From Sycon ciliatum (Eukaryota; Porifera; Calcarea; Leucosolenida; Sycettidae), in the NCBI RefSeq assembly GCF_964019385.1, contig NC_088649.1, positions 20,733,508 through 20,797,507 on the forward strand: DNA of 64,000 nt, given 5' to 3'. This document shows, piece by piece, positions 22,361 to 32,893 of the stretch (within the stretch, counting starts at the first letter, position 1; the number at the start of each line of letters is the position of its first letter). A program made the translations under genes and the position numbers. Below the pieces are notes generated by a model. The model did no database searches, was not told where the DNA came from, and saw only the letters and a program-made list of their open reading frames with translations.

Positions 22361-23561
22361 TCACAATGACTTCACCAGATTGCGCTGTTTTTTTTTGTAT
22401 AAAGAAATATTAGCATAGGTGGAGTACTTCTTACGTAAGCTGTAGTAGTCGTATTTGAGTTTAATTGCACCTTGGAGATCTTTGTCGAGCCAAGGGATCT
22501 TGGGGTTACGGCTGGACTGACGAGGGTGCAGCCGGTGGTGGCTGCCATGTTTGGGTGTACCGGGTCTTGCTCCGTATTGTGGCACATAGAAGGAGAGCAC
22601 GTCATCAAGAACTGTGGTGAACTTCTCCACAGCTTCATCAATAGTAGTGGAGGTGAATAAAAGATGCCAGTCACAGGCAAAAATTGCAGAGTTGATGATT
22701 GACCAAGTGGAGGGTGTAACCTTGCGGAAGACATGTCGCGGAGGGATAGGAGTCTGAGAGCAGTTGTAAGAGGTGTTAGCAGTGGCAATGTTGTAGGCTA
22801 GCGTTGCAATGACTTGCAAATGATCCGATGCAGCAAGCGGGGCAGCATCGTCAACAGAGAGCGTACAGAGAGGGGGCGGTTCGTAGCAAGCAAGTCAAGA
22901 CAGGAGCGACATGGGTGGGGAAATTGACAAGCTGCTGGAGGCCAAAGCTAGAGAACACGTACGATAGCTCCGTACCAGCACGCGAGGTGGTGTCACCACT
23001 CCACCAGTCAGAATTGTGGGCATTGTAGTCACCGGTCAGAAAAACATCAAAATTTATTTAATAAAGAGAGGTCCAAGGAACACAGCGTGTCGTTAAGTAT
23101 GTCGCAAAAGGAGGTGATATCAAGAAGGGATTGTGAAGGGGGCGGTAATGACAGCAAATGAGTAGCGGATTGGCCCGGGGACCTGCCGGTGCACCAAGCT
23201 CAATCCATAAGGCCTCGCTTTGGGGAGAATCAATGTCATGGCGACGGGTGCAATGTGGAAATGTCCCATTACGTATGAGAATGGCCACACCACCATAGCC
23301 ACGTAGGTTTGATCTCAGGTTCTTATGTGTAGATCTGTCTTTACGGAAGCATGTGTAGCCTGGAACACCGAATAAAAGTGACGGGCTTAGCCAGGTTTCT
23401 GTTAAACATACTATGGTGGGCTTGTTGGCATGACATATTGCGTACAATTCCGGAAGTTTGTTTGTTACAGAGCGACAGTTGATAGTTACAATGTTAATAG
23501 AATGTGCGTGGTCCGGGAAAAACGGGAAAGCATGAGCGCTCAACGGGGTGAAGACCGACAT
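22361..23561 (-). pseudogene. LINE apurinic endonuclease and linker, frameshifted
   Basis: From 23561 leftwards the frame gives INIVTINCRSVTNKL, IVCLTETWLSPS, GYTCFRKDRS, GGVAILIRN and CHYRP, the first half of an APE-type endonuclease, and is lost near 23120. About 23045-22815 in other frames supplies TGDYNAHNSDWWS and an ending of the form AASDHL, the last catalytic block. A linker frame (22819-22361) follows with a basic KIPWLDKDLQ segment. All catalytic blocks are present but not in one frame. Confidence 0.75.
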
Positions 23562-24373
23562 TAGTTTGTGGTAGGGGGCGTCGTGGAGCTGCTGTCTCTA
23601 AATCGCCACTTTCGGATAGTGTGCCGGATAGCCTCGGGCCAGAATGTTCTATCGAGGATTCGCTCCTGGTGTTCTTCATTCACAGTTACGCGAGCGTAGG
23701 CGGTGCCCAGGTACTTCGACTCCATGACGGAGTAGTTGAGCACCTCGACGTCTCCTGTAGCACACCAGTCTCTGATAGACTCCGCATTGCAGCCGACCTT
23801 GATACTACCGAGATAGATAACGAGTTTCTTGAGGGGCATAACACCTATCAGAACGCAAGGATCGTCTGCCGGCTCAGTATCTGCTGACTTCTTTACATAC
23901 CGAGAAGTGACGGTGCTACGCAGGGCTTCTGAGATATTATCAGCGCCGTTTTCGGACCGTGGGGAAGGTCTACGTGAGCGGCGGCTGTACTCTTGCCACT
24001 CTGTATGGTGCAGGTGTGTACTACCGGTGCCTGTTTCTATTCTGGGTTCAGAGTGTCTGGTGGCTGAGACGGTCTCGGATGCCTCTTCTGTACCCGCGTT
24101 CCCTTGATGTGCGGATGGGCTTGTGTACATTGGACTTCTCTGCATTGATGCAATACGTTGATCTATATTCGGACCTGAATTTGAAGACTGTACACGTGTT
24201 GTGGTTGTGGGAACGGTTCCTGATGTTACAGTACTGTACGACTTCCTTCCCATATTCGGCTGGGGTACGGATATGTGTGCAATGTGTTGTTGTCGAAGCT
24301 CTTTGATTTCTCGCTTGAGTTCCTGAGCCTCTAGTTTCAAGGACAATATTGTGTCATCTCTATCCGCTACCAA
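23561..24373 (-). CDS. LINE ORF1, coiled-coil plus RRM-like domain
   Basis: A 270-codon open frame. Residues about 8-35 ([19 protein letters not shown]) form a short coiled coil; the middle is serine/threonine-rich. Residues about 190-260 ([45 protein letters not shown]) look like an RRM-like fold also seen in the ORF1 of the LINE at 51.6-54.3 kb. Such proteins package element RNA. The stop codon coincides with the start of the endonuclease frame, consistent with a compact two-ORF LINE. The frame is intact although ORF2 is broken. Confidence 0.65.
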   Translation of the reverse strand: MVADRDDTILSLKLEAQELKREIKELRQQHIAHISVPQPNMGRKSYSTVTSGTVPTTTTRVQSSNSGPNIDQRIASMQRSPMYTSPSAHQGNAGTEEASETVSATRHSEPRIETGTGSTHLHHTEWQEYSRRSRRPSPRSENGADNISEALRSTVTSRYVKKSADTEPADDPCVLIGVMPLKKLVIYLGSIKVGCNAESIRDWCATGDVEVLNYSVMESKYLGTAYARVTVNEEHQERILDRTFWPEAIRHTIRKWRFRDSSSTTPPTTN

Positions 24374-24436
24374 CTGATAGGTACTTAGAACTGCTTTGGC
24401 GTGCTCTGTTTCCCTCTACATTTTCCTCTTCGCCAT

Positions 24437-24502
24437 ACATACATACATACATACATACACACATACACGCATACATACATACATACATACATACATACAT
24501 AC
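24437..24502. repeat. (CATA)n microsatellite
   Basis: About 16 tandem CATA units with a few CACA/CGCA variants. A second, shorter array of the same unit with an internal (TA)n run lies at about 24640-24682, so a 140-bp non-repetitive island carrying the hammerhead lies between two arrays of the same motif. Confidence 0.9.
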
Positions 24503-24507
24503 TCAAT

Positions 24508-24551
24508 CTGCGGACAGAACTGTTTCGTCCTTTGTGGACTCATCAGCGCAG
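24508..24551 (-). ncRNA. Type I hammerhead ribozyme in a Penelope-like remnant
   Basis: Read on the minus strand, the 44 nt give stem I CUGCG/CGCAG, core CUGAUGA, stem II GUCC/GGAC closed by an ACAAA loop, core GAAA, stem III ACAG/CUGU with a UU loop, and the cleavage triplet GUC before CGCAG. Every conserved core base is present and all three stems pair without mismatch. Cleavage is predicted between 24513 and 24512. The position 3' of a GIY-YIG fragment on the same strand fits the known presence of hammerheads in the terminal repeats of Penelope-like elements. Outside the core, stem I could extend weakly. Activity is inferred, not shown. Confidence 0.92.
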
Positions 24552-24639
24552 CACAGAGGAAATGAGGCCGAACCTGATAGCAATGGAAATAAAAATTTCC
24601 AATCAGGCCCGAACGTACCTTGCCAGAGTGCTCAAACTG

Positions 24640-24682
24640 ACATACATACATATATATATATACATACATACATACATACTGT
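24640..24682. repeat. (CATA)n/(TA)n microsatellite
   Basis: CATA units interrupted by a short TA run; it is the right-hand partner of the array at 24437-24502 and flanks the hammerhead island. Confidence 0.85.
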
Positions 24683-24770
24683 TGTGAATTCCAGCAGAAA
24701 TCCAAGAGAGCTCGATACCGGGAAGGTAGAGCCGTGACACACTATTCAGAACAACAGATGGCTTGATCAG

Positions 24771-24814
24771 TCACAACTTAAAGTTCCATGCCATCTCAGG
24801 CACTCATCAGGTGA
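24771..24814 (-). ncRNA. Degenerate hammerhead-like motif
   Basis: On the minus strand the 44 nt give a stem I UCAC/GUGA, an intact CUGAUGA, stem II GUGCC/GGCAU with a UGAGAU loop and one G-U closing pair, then GGAA instead of GAAA, a stem III of about 3 bp (ACU/AGU) and a GUU cleavage triplet. It has the same overall length as the intact motif 220 bp away. The change of the invariant A13 to G should abolish cleavage. It could also be chance similarity, so confidence is moderate. Confidence 0.45.
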
Positions 24815-25078
24815 TATGAACATCAAGAAAAATAACCCACTATTTAAAGCCCAGTATGGCGGGACAAGGATAACAGAAAGCGCTAGGGGCGCTATCAACT
24901 CATATCCGATTCAGTGTCATAGCCAGTAAGGATCGCGGTACTAAGGTGATGAAGGATAAAGGTTATACAACTGAGCTGGCCTAGCTAGTGAGTTCCGCGG
25001 TGCAAAGATGATGATGGTGACAAGGCGGCAGGGAGCTATCAACTGGCCCTACTGCCTGGAGGCAGGGTGCCGAGAAGA

Positions 25079-25316
25079 TCATGTTATCGGTGTTGACAGC
25101 ATGAATTTATTTTGATGTCGACATTTGGATATCAACTCCGACCGCTTGTTGAGGCTCAATCTCCTGTCGGCAGTAATTATTCTCGCCTTCTCCTCGAGGC
25201 ACAGGCTGCATATTTTTGTTATGTTGCTGTAGGCCTTGGCCTTCTGGACCACTCGCCACTTGATGTCGTGCGTCTTGCCATTATCTTTTAATTCCCACAC
25301 ATGCTTTGATAGGCCC
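25079..25316 (-). pseudogene. Penelope-like GIY-YIG endonuclease, C-terminal half
   Basis: On the minus strand the frame reads TGLSKHVWELKDNGK, IKWRVVQKAKAYSN, CSLCLEEKARII, LNKRSELISKCRHQNKF and ends at a stop at 25079. This is the region that follows the GIY-YIG core in Penelope-like element proteins, which nick DNA for reverse transcription. The core itself (next feature) lies to the right in the opposite orientation. The 3' flank (24.5-25.08 kb) carries the hammerheads. The reverse transcriptase of the element is absent. Confidence 0.75.
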
Positions 25317-25510
25317 GTGGATTCGTGCAACTGCCGTCGCAAGGACCAGTGCCCTCTCAACGGAGCGTGCCAAGCAACCAGCATAGTCTACGCGGCGGAG
25401 GTGTCGAGTGATGGCCACAGCGATGGGCCCAAAACCTACATTGGCAGTACGGAGCCTCCATTCAAGCTTCGATACGGGAACCACAAGATATCCATCAAGC
25501 TTCCTGGATG
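25314..25510 (+). pseudogene. Penelope-like GIY-YIG core, inverted relative to its C-terminus
   Basis: The plus strand reads VDSCNCRRKDQCPL, GACQATSIVYAAEV, KTYIGSTEPPFKLRYGNHKISI. This contains the cysteine motif and the (I)VY...YIG pair with the downstream R-NHK of GIY-YIG nucleases. In an intact protein this segment precedes the TGLSKHVW block, which here lies on the other strand and starts at the same junction (about 25312-25317). The frame then runs into an unrelated LINE endonuclease at about 25510. Confidence 0.75.
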
Positions 25511-27945
25511 TCATGGTACCCAGTTGATCCTTGCTGGAGACTTCAACGTCCACAGCACCGACTGGCTTCATAGTACAAAGACAACACCTGCTGGCAAAGC
25601 AATGGAGGAGCTCAGTGCTGCTCATCACCTCACCCAACACGTGCTTGAGCCTACCAGGGGCAATAACACCCTGGACCTGGTCTTTTCCGACTTTGACACC
25701 CCGGTCATGTCTACTGTGCACCCACCTCTCGGCCGGTCTGACCATGCCAGTGTGATTACCGACTTCCTGCGTGCTTCACCACACCGGGAGCATCCAACCT
25801 CGAGGTGCGTGTGGCGCTATAATTTGGCTGACTGGCCACGTTTAACGCACTTCTTCCGGCAAACAGACTGGTCCTCTATCATCACTGACAACATTGACCT
25901 GCCGTGCGAGCGGCTGACTGGCAGGATCTCTAAGGGCATGACAACGTTCATCCCGTCCAAGAGCCTCAAGCTGCACAGTACCGACCCAGTGTGGTGGACA
26001 CCAGAGTGCACCGAAGCCACCAAGATGCACAACTCCAACTGGCTTATACCCAAGCCACAGCCACTGCCTCAGCATGCCCTAAGAGAGCTGAAGATACCCA
26101 TACAGCAGCCATCCGTCGAAGGCTCGCAGCAGGTGGTTTATCCAGTCGTGAATGCTGGTCTACTGTCAAGCATGCCGGTGGGTGTGGGCGTAGCCATGAC
26201 ATCCCTACCCTCAAGGAGGAAAACGGCGAGGAGCTAACCACCAGTAAGGACAAAGCAGAGAGCTTTGCCCGCTACTTTTCAACGAAATGCAGCCTTGGTG
26301 ATGACCTTGATGCCAGCAACCTCCCGTATGGACGCCCGCGATCTGATGCTTGTCTGAGTACCATCCACCTTAGGCCACGAACGGTATGCCGTGAACTGAG
26401 GAAGATTGTCCCGTCCAAAGCCACTGGCTCGGATGGTGTACCAGGACGAGTGTTGAAGCAGTGCTGTGAGGAACTTTGCAGGCCTGTGGCCCAGCTCTTC
26501 AGCAAAGCATTCCGCCAAGGCCGGCAACCGTCACTGTGGAAGCTTGCCTCAGTTGTACCTGTGCACAAGAAGGGTTCGAAATCCGCAACAAAGAACTACC
26601 GACCCATATCCCTCCTGCCAATACTGTCAAAGGTCATGGAAGCTATCATCAATCGTAGCCTTATGGGATTCCTTGAGCGCCGGTACATCCTCACCACTAA
26701 CCAGTACGGCTTCCGCTCCGGCCTGGGAACGCAGGACCTCCTTACCCTACTACACCATCGTTGGAGTACCGTGGCTGCAGGGGGCGGAGCTGTGTGGGTT
26801 GTTGCTATTGATATTGCTGGAGCGTTCGATCGAGTCTCCCACCCAGGTGTGATCCACAAAGCCCAGCAGTACGGTGTATCCGGCATGCTCCTTGCATGGT
26901 TGAGGGACTACCTGCTGGACAGGCGCCTGAGTGTTGTCGTTGGTGGGCAGTCGTCCAGCCCACACCGCATCACAGCCGGTGTTCTGCATGGTAGCTTGTT
27001 GGGACCGACACTGTTCCTCTTCTACACGAACGATGCCGACGACAGCCTTCCACCAGGTGTAGATCTGGCCGCTTATGCCGACGACACAACGCTGTTTCAG
27101 TGCCTGTCCACCATGGATACCATTGACCACAGCTCGACAGTCCTGCAAAATGCTCTCGACGCCCTTGTGAATTGGGGCACCAGCTGGAGAATTGCGTTCG
27201 AGCCAGCCAAGCCCCAGGCCATGACTATTGACTATCACCGCCCCGCCTGGGACCTCCCAGCAGTACAGTTTGCGGGTGTCCCCCTGAATGGAGAGAGCAA
27301 CCTCAAGCTTCTTGGGGTAACCTTGGACAGCCAACTTTCCCACCGCAACCACCTCCGTACCATCGCCATTAGAGCACGCCAGCGTCTCGGGCTCCTGCGG
27401 AAGGCCTCGCCGCTCCTGGATTCTCGCAGCCGAGCTACAGTGTACCGTGGGTTTGTACGCCCAGTAATGGAGTACTGCCCATTGTCTGGATGGGCGCAGC
27501 AGATTGTCACTTGCAGCGAATTGACCAGACGCAGCGCTCAGCCCTCCACTTGATTGGCCCCGGCGCAATGCTGCAAAGCCTGTCTATCCGGCGCATGTTA
27601 GCTGCGTGTACCTACATTTACAAGCTACTGTGCTCCAATCCTACCAGCCCACTTCGTCAGCTCTTGCCTCCCTCTCAAGCCCCCCGACCAGCCCATGTTC
27701 GACCCACTCGTCTCTCTCTCGCCCGTCTCGACATGCTTAACTACCAGCTTGAGACAGGGCTACCTGTCAATAGCCGGGAATGTTGCCGTAGAGCTTTCCC
27801 TGCCTGTGCTGTCCCTGTATGGAATGCCCTGCCACCCGCCGTCCTCAGCCAGCCACCTGACCGGAAACGGCTGCAAAGTTTCAAAGTGTCTGTCTTCCGG
27901 CACCTCCGTGCCCAGCAATGGCACTGGGCCACTGACACTTTGTAA
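25511..27945 (+). pseudogene. LINE family B ORF2 (endonuclease C-terminus plus RT)
   Basis: The endonuclease part shows GDFNVHSTDW, GNNTLDLVFSD and GRSDHASV. A deletion of about 43 bp near 26022, relative to the copy at 52.7 kb, drops a basic segment and shifts the frame. The RT follows in the new frame with ATGSDGVPGRVLK, NYRPISLLPILSKVME, NQYGFRSGLGTQ, VAIDIAGAFDRVSH (motif A), HRITAGVLHGSLLGPT (motif B, where the usual VPQG reads VLHG) and YADDTTLF with YADD at 27074-27085 (motif C). A further shift near 27.5 kb leads to the C-terminal frame ending VPVWNALPPAVLS. The altered motif B and the frameshifts mark it as inactive. Confidence 0.85.
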
Positions 27946-28080
27946 GATGTATGCATATCTGCCCACACACTGCTGCATGTTGCCGTACGCCTCGTGCCCT
28001 GCTTACTCTTTTCTCTGGATCTGAATGTGCACCCCTTACGCATTATATAATTATACTTTATTTAGTTCTCTCCCCCTCTC
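25511..28080 (+). mobile_element. 5'-truncated LINE, family B (copy 1)
   Basis: It begins within the apurinic endonuclease (LILAGDFNVHSTDW) and runs through RT to a stop at 27945 and a short 3' UTR ending near a (CT)n tract at about 28080. A near-identical but differently damaged copy lies at 51.65-54.3 kb on the minus strand. No poly-A tail or clear target duplication was found. Confidence 0.8.
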
Positions 28081-28088
28081 TTGCCCCC

Positions 28089-29418
<1,330 letters not shown>

Positions 29419-30446
29419 AATCTTCGGATGGGGATTATTGTATTGTATTGTATTTTTTTTTTTTTTTATTTATTGAAAAACCACAACCCTTCAGACATGT
29501 GAATGTGCACATGATATACAGTGTACATGTATGACTGTACTGTAGGGTTCACTGATGCCAACATGTAGAATGTTATGTACCGGTACATGTACTGTACATG
29601 CTTCGAATCAGGGAGTCGTAAAATACCGATATTTTACGACTCCTTGCTTCGGCAGCCATCTTGTCAAGGTTCCAAGCCTCTTGTACGGGCAAAATAAACA
29701 CAAGTGCAAGGTCAACAGCTTAGTACCGAGATAAAATGAGCTGAAATGGCTGTGAAAACAGTCTTTTACGGAGGAAGCTACAATTGCTGTGAAAACAGTC
29801 CGATAAGGAGGGAGCTCAAATGGCTGTGAAGACAGTCTAATGCGTAGCAAGGCGAGCCTCAGCCTGGACGAGGTCGACAGGCACAAGGTTGATGTGACGG
29901 CGGCGAACGGAGCGTGATCTTCGAACGCACCGGATCGCAGACCTAGCAAGAGAGAAAGCCAAGCAGCAGTGCATCCAGCAAACGACTTTGCTGTAGCTCT
30001 CCTTGCGCTTAGAAGCCAGAGCATCAGCAATCCGCTTGACGACGATGTCTGCCTCTGGACTTTCTTGTTGCCATGGCAACGGGTAAATAAATTTCGCGCA
30101 TTGGGTGATTTTTTGAATATTTTAAAACAAATTTCAAATCTATCCGTTTTGAGAAAAACATCATTCTCCCAAAAAATCGAGTTTTACATCCACATCTTCC
30201 CATTATTGTTTCGAATAATGTGGAAAAGCCTAGAGCCGCGGACTGCAGCTGAATGATGTAATGAAGGCAGCATAGGCCGGCAAACCAGCTGATGGAGAGT
30301 GCCACTTGCTGCCGGTGCAATGGCAGCGGCACCTGCGTCCGGTGAATGCCACAAGGGGGGTCGAGGATGCAGGAATTGTCTCCCATCGAAGAAAAATCGA
30401 TGCCGAAACAACAGCTCACCCCGCCCAACATCCCAGAGTTCTGCCC
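29419..30446. other. No gene recognised; contains a perfect hairpin
   Basis: No coding sequence is recognised. At about 29611-29642 a 14-bp perfect stem (GGAGTCGTAAAATA and complement) encloses CCGA. GTACATGTAC-type palindromes are frequent at 29510-29600. Confidence 0.45.
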
Positions 30447-31475
30447 TATAGTCTGTTTCAAAAAGATTTACAATCAGGTTTGGATCTTAAAAAGTATGAA
30501 GATAGGGGAAATTTGGACAACAAAGTACATAGAATGGCTTGTTAGGACACGGCAAATTGTTCTGTGAAGGTTTCGGAACAATTGGACCAACCGTTAAGGA
30601 GTTAGAATTTCGGCCAGGTTTCCGGCCTTTTCCAATGGTTTACAATTTGCCCTGGAAGCCAGTATCGATTTTTTTTCAAAACCCACGATTTATCCTTTCC
30701 TTTTTGGCCGTGTGGTTATGAATGCTGTCTGCTGACCATGAAGTTGTGAGTTCAGATCCTAACCTATCCTCAAGTCAAACTTTTTTTTCATTGTTTTGGT
30801 GATCAAGCTGGTACAAGACAAAGAAGATGGCTGCACCAAACGACTTGTTGTAGGAGCTCGCGCTTCCTGCCGAACTGACTGACTCACGCCATGTGAACAC
30901 ACCCACAACACTGCAATGGTGTGAGTGAATTATAATGGAAGTCATCGCGCTGTAGCTTTTTGAAATTTATTTTAGTATTTCAAGATCGCCAATTTATTTG
31001 AATTTAGCAGTCAACGCCGTCTTCTATCAGCGTTCACAAGCGTCTGCTTTTCTCAAAATGTCGTCGAAGTCACACGGATAGCTTTGCCAAGTCATGGCCT
31101 TGGGAATGAGTCCGGGTCGATGTCGTTTTCGTCACACGGTGAGTAAATTGCATCGCAGCTCAAAGAAATTATTTTGGTCACAAAACGGACCCATGCAGCT
31201 CGTCAACATTTACAACATTTCGTTTCGACATGTCCTGTCTGACTCCATTATCGATACGAGGAAGAACTCGTTTGTTGTAAACCAGACGTACATGACTGTG
31301 TCAACGTGAGTGAGTTGTCATTTTTCCTGCTTTCGCGCGGAATATTATAATTTTCTTCGAGTTCACAGTGAGTTTTTCCAGGCAGCGCTCGAGTGCTCAT
31401 AGTAGAGTCATACGGTAAGACGCCAAACTCCGCGGGCGATCGCCAGGATCGTAAATCTTTTTGAAACGGACTGTA
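30447..31475. mobile_element. Possible DNA element with ~30-bp TIRs
   Basis: TAGTCTGTTTCAAAAAGATT at about 30449 has a reverse-complement partner at about 31455-31475 (GTAAATCTTTTTGAAACGGA), giving imperfect terminal inverted repeats about 1 kb apart. No transposase frame is visible. At about 30705-30775 is a weak tRNA-like stretch (TGGCCGTGTGGTTATGAATG followed 30 nt later by GAGTTCAGATCC), perhaps a SINE head. Confidence 0.45.
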
Positions 31476-31727
31476 GACTATGTATTTTTCTATTTCTTTG
31501 CTCACCTATAGCTCATCACTTTTTTTACAGATTTGGTATTATGGAAAGTTTGGAAATCCCCTCGATAGGCGAAAGCCTTTGGGGAATCCTTAAACAATAA
31601 AAATTACTAAAAAATTACTAATTCAAACCATCTCAACAACCACCGCCGCGCCCACATGCACAGCGTCAGTAACCCGCACCGTACCAGTTTTCGAACAAGC
31701 TACTCGACCGACAGCAGAGGATAGTAA

Positions 31728-32168
31728 GGCTGTGTTTACATGAGGCGTTTCAACCCGGGTTGAGTTCGACCCGGGTCAGATTTCAACCCGCCTTGTGCAC
31801 AAAGTGAATGGCGCGTTTACATGACGCATTGCGCTTGACCCGGGTTGAAATTTCGCCCCGGGTTGATTTCAACCCTCCTCCCAAGGGGAGGGTTGAAACC
31901 AACCCGGGTCAAGAAAATCGTACAAACGTACTTCTGTGCGTATCTCGCGCCAGGTTTGAACAGCACTGCAGATGCAAATTTCGCGCGAACGGATTCACGT
32001 GACCATGCAGGACTGTAGAATTCTATAGAAGTGGACTTTTGGCGGCATATCAGTATTTGACCCGGGTCAACTGTCTTCATGTAAACGCTCACCTCTTTTG
32101 TCTATCGTACAGACTTTCAACCCGGGCTGAACTCGACCCGGGTTGAAATTTCTCATGTAAACACAACC
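31728..32168. mobile_element. CCCGGG-rich fold-back MITE, copy 1
   Basis: The ends are inverted repeats built on GGCTGTGTTTACATGA. The unit contains about eight copies of the palindrome (A)CCCGGG(T), alternating GACCCGGGTC and CAACCCGGGTTG. The flanks are TAA on the left and TTA on the right. No coding capacity. Confidence 0.85.
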
Positions 32169-32214
32169 TTACCCATCGTCGCCTGATTTCCAACCGTCGA
32201 CAGCCAGCCTCTCA

Positions 32215-32646
32215 GGCTGTGTTTACATGAGAAATTTCAACCCGGGTCGAGTTCAGCCCGGGTTGAAAGTCTGTACGATAGACAAAAGAGGTGAGCGTTT
32301 ACATGAAGACAGTTGACCCGGGTCAAATACTGATATGCCGCCAAAAGTCCACTTCTACAGTCCTGTATGGTCACGTGAATCTGTTCGCGCGAAATTTGCA
32401 TCTGCAGTGCCGTTCAAACCTGGCGCGAGATACGCACAGAAGTACGTTTGTACGATTTTCTTGACCCGGGTTGATTTCAACCCCCCCCCCCGGGGGGAGG
32501 GTTGAAATCAACCCGGGGCGAAATTTCAACCCGGGTCAAGCGCAATGCGTCATGTAAACGCGCAATTCATTTTATGCACATGGCGGGTTGAAATCTGACC
32601 CGGGTCGAACTCAACCCGGGTTGAAACGCCTCATGTAAACACCGCC
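32215..32646. mobile_element. CCCGGG-rich fold-back MITE, copy 2, opposite orientation
   Basis: This is a close reverse complement of copy 1, 46 bp away, so the pair forms a ~0.9-kb palindrome. It has its own terminal inverted repeats and identical TCA triplets immediately outside both ends (32212-32214 and 32647-32649), a 3-bp target duplication showing it inserted independently. Confidence 0.88.
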
Positions 32647-32893
32647 TCAGGTAGATCTACTTCAGGGGCACAGCACCCCGTACACATGGTACAAGACCCT
32701 GCTAACTCCAGTGCTGACTCGGCCGAGCTCCTTCACGTACAAGATCAGGTGACCCACGACACAATCACGGACAGCCAAGTAGCTCTCCTAGCGACACTGG
32801 CGGACGATGAGCCCAGGGAGGAACCCCGCTTTCCTTTGCCACCTTACCAGAATTCAGAGTGTAACCTACGTATCGGGAATTTTCGATCTCGAT

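Larger units (their letters stand above)
20453..24430 (-). mobile_element. LINE copy with ORF1, endonuclease and RT, minus strand
   Basis: Reading right to left: ORF1 (24373-23561), endonuclease (23561 to about 22815), linker (22819-22361), reverse transcriptase (22210-20591) and a 3' tail of ATA/ATT triplets at about 20453-20467. The 5' end abuts a CATA microsatellite at about 24437. The coding sequence is broken by frameshifts near 23.1, 22.8 and 22.3 kb. No target duplication was identified. This lineage has an RRM-like ORF1 without a zinc knuckle, unlike the 10.6-17.6 kb LINE. Confidence 0.8.
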
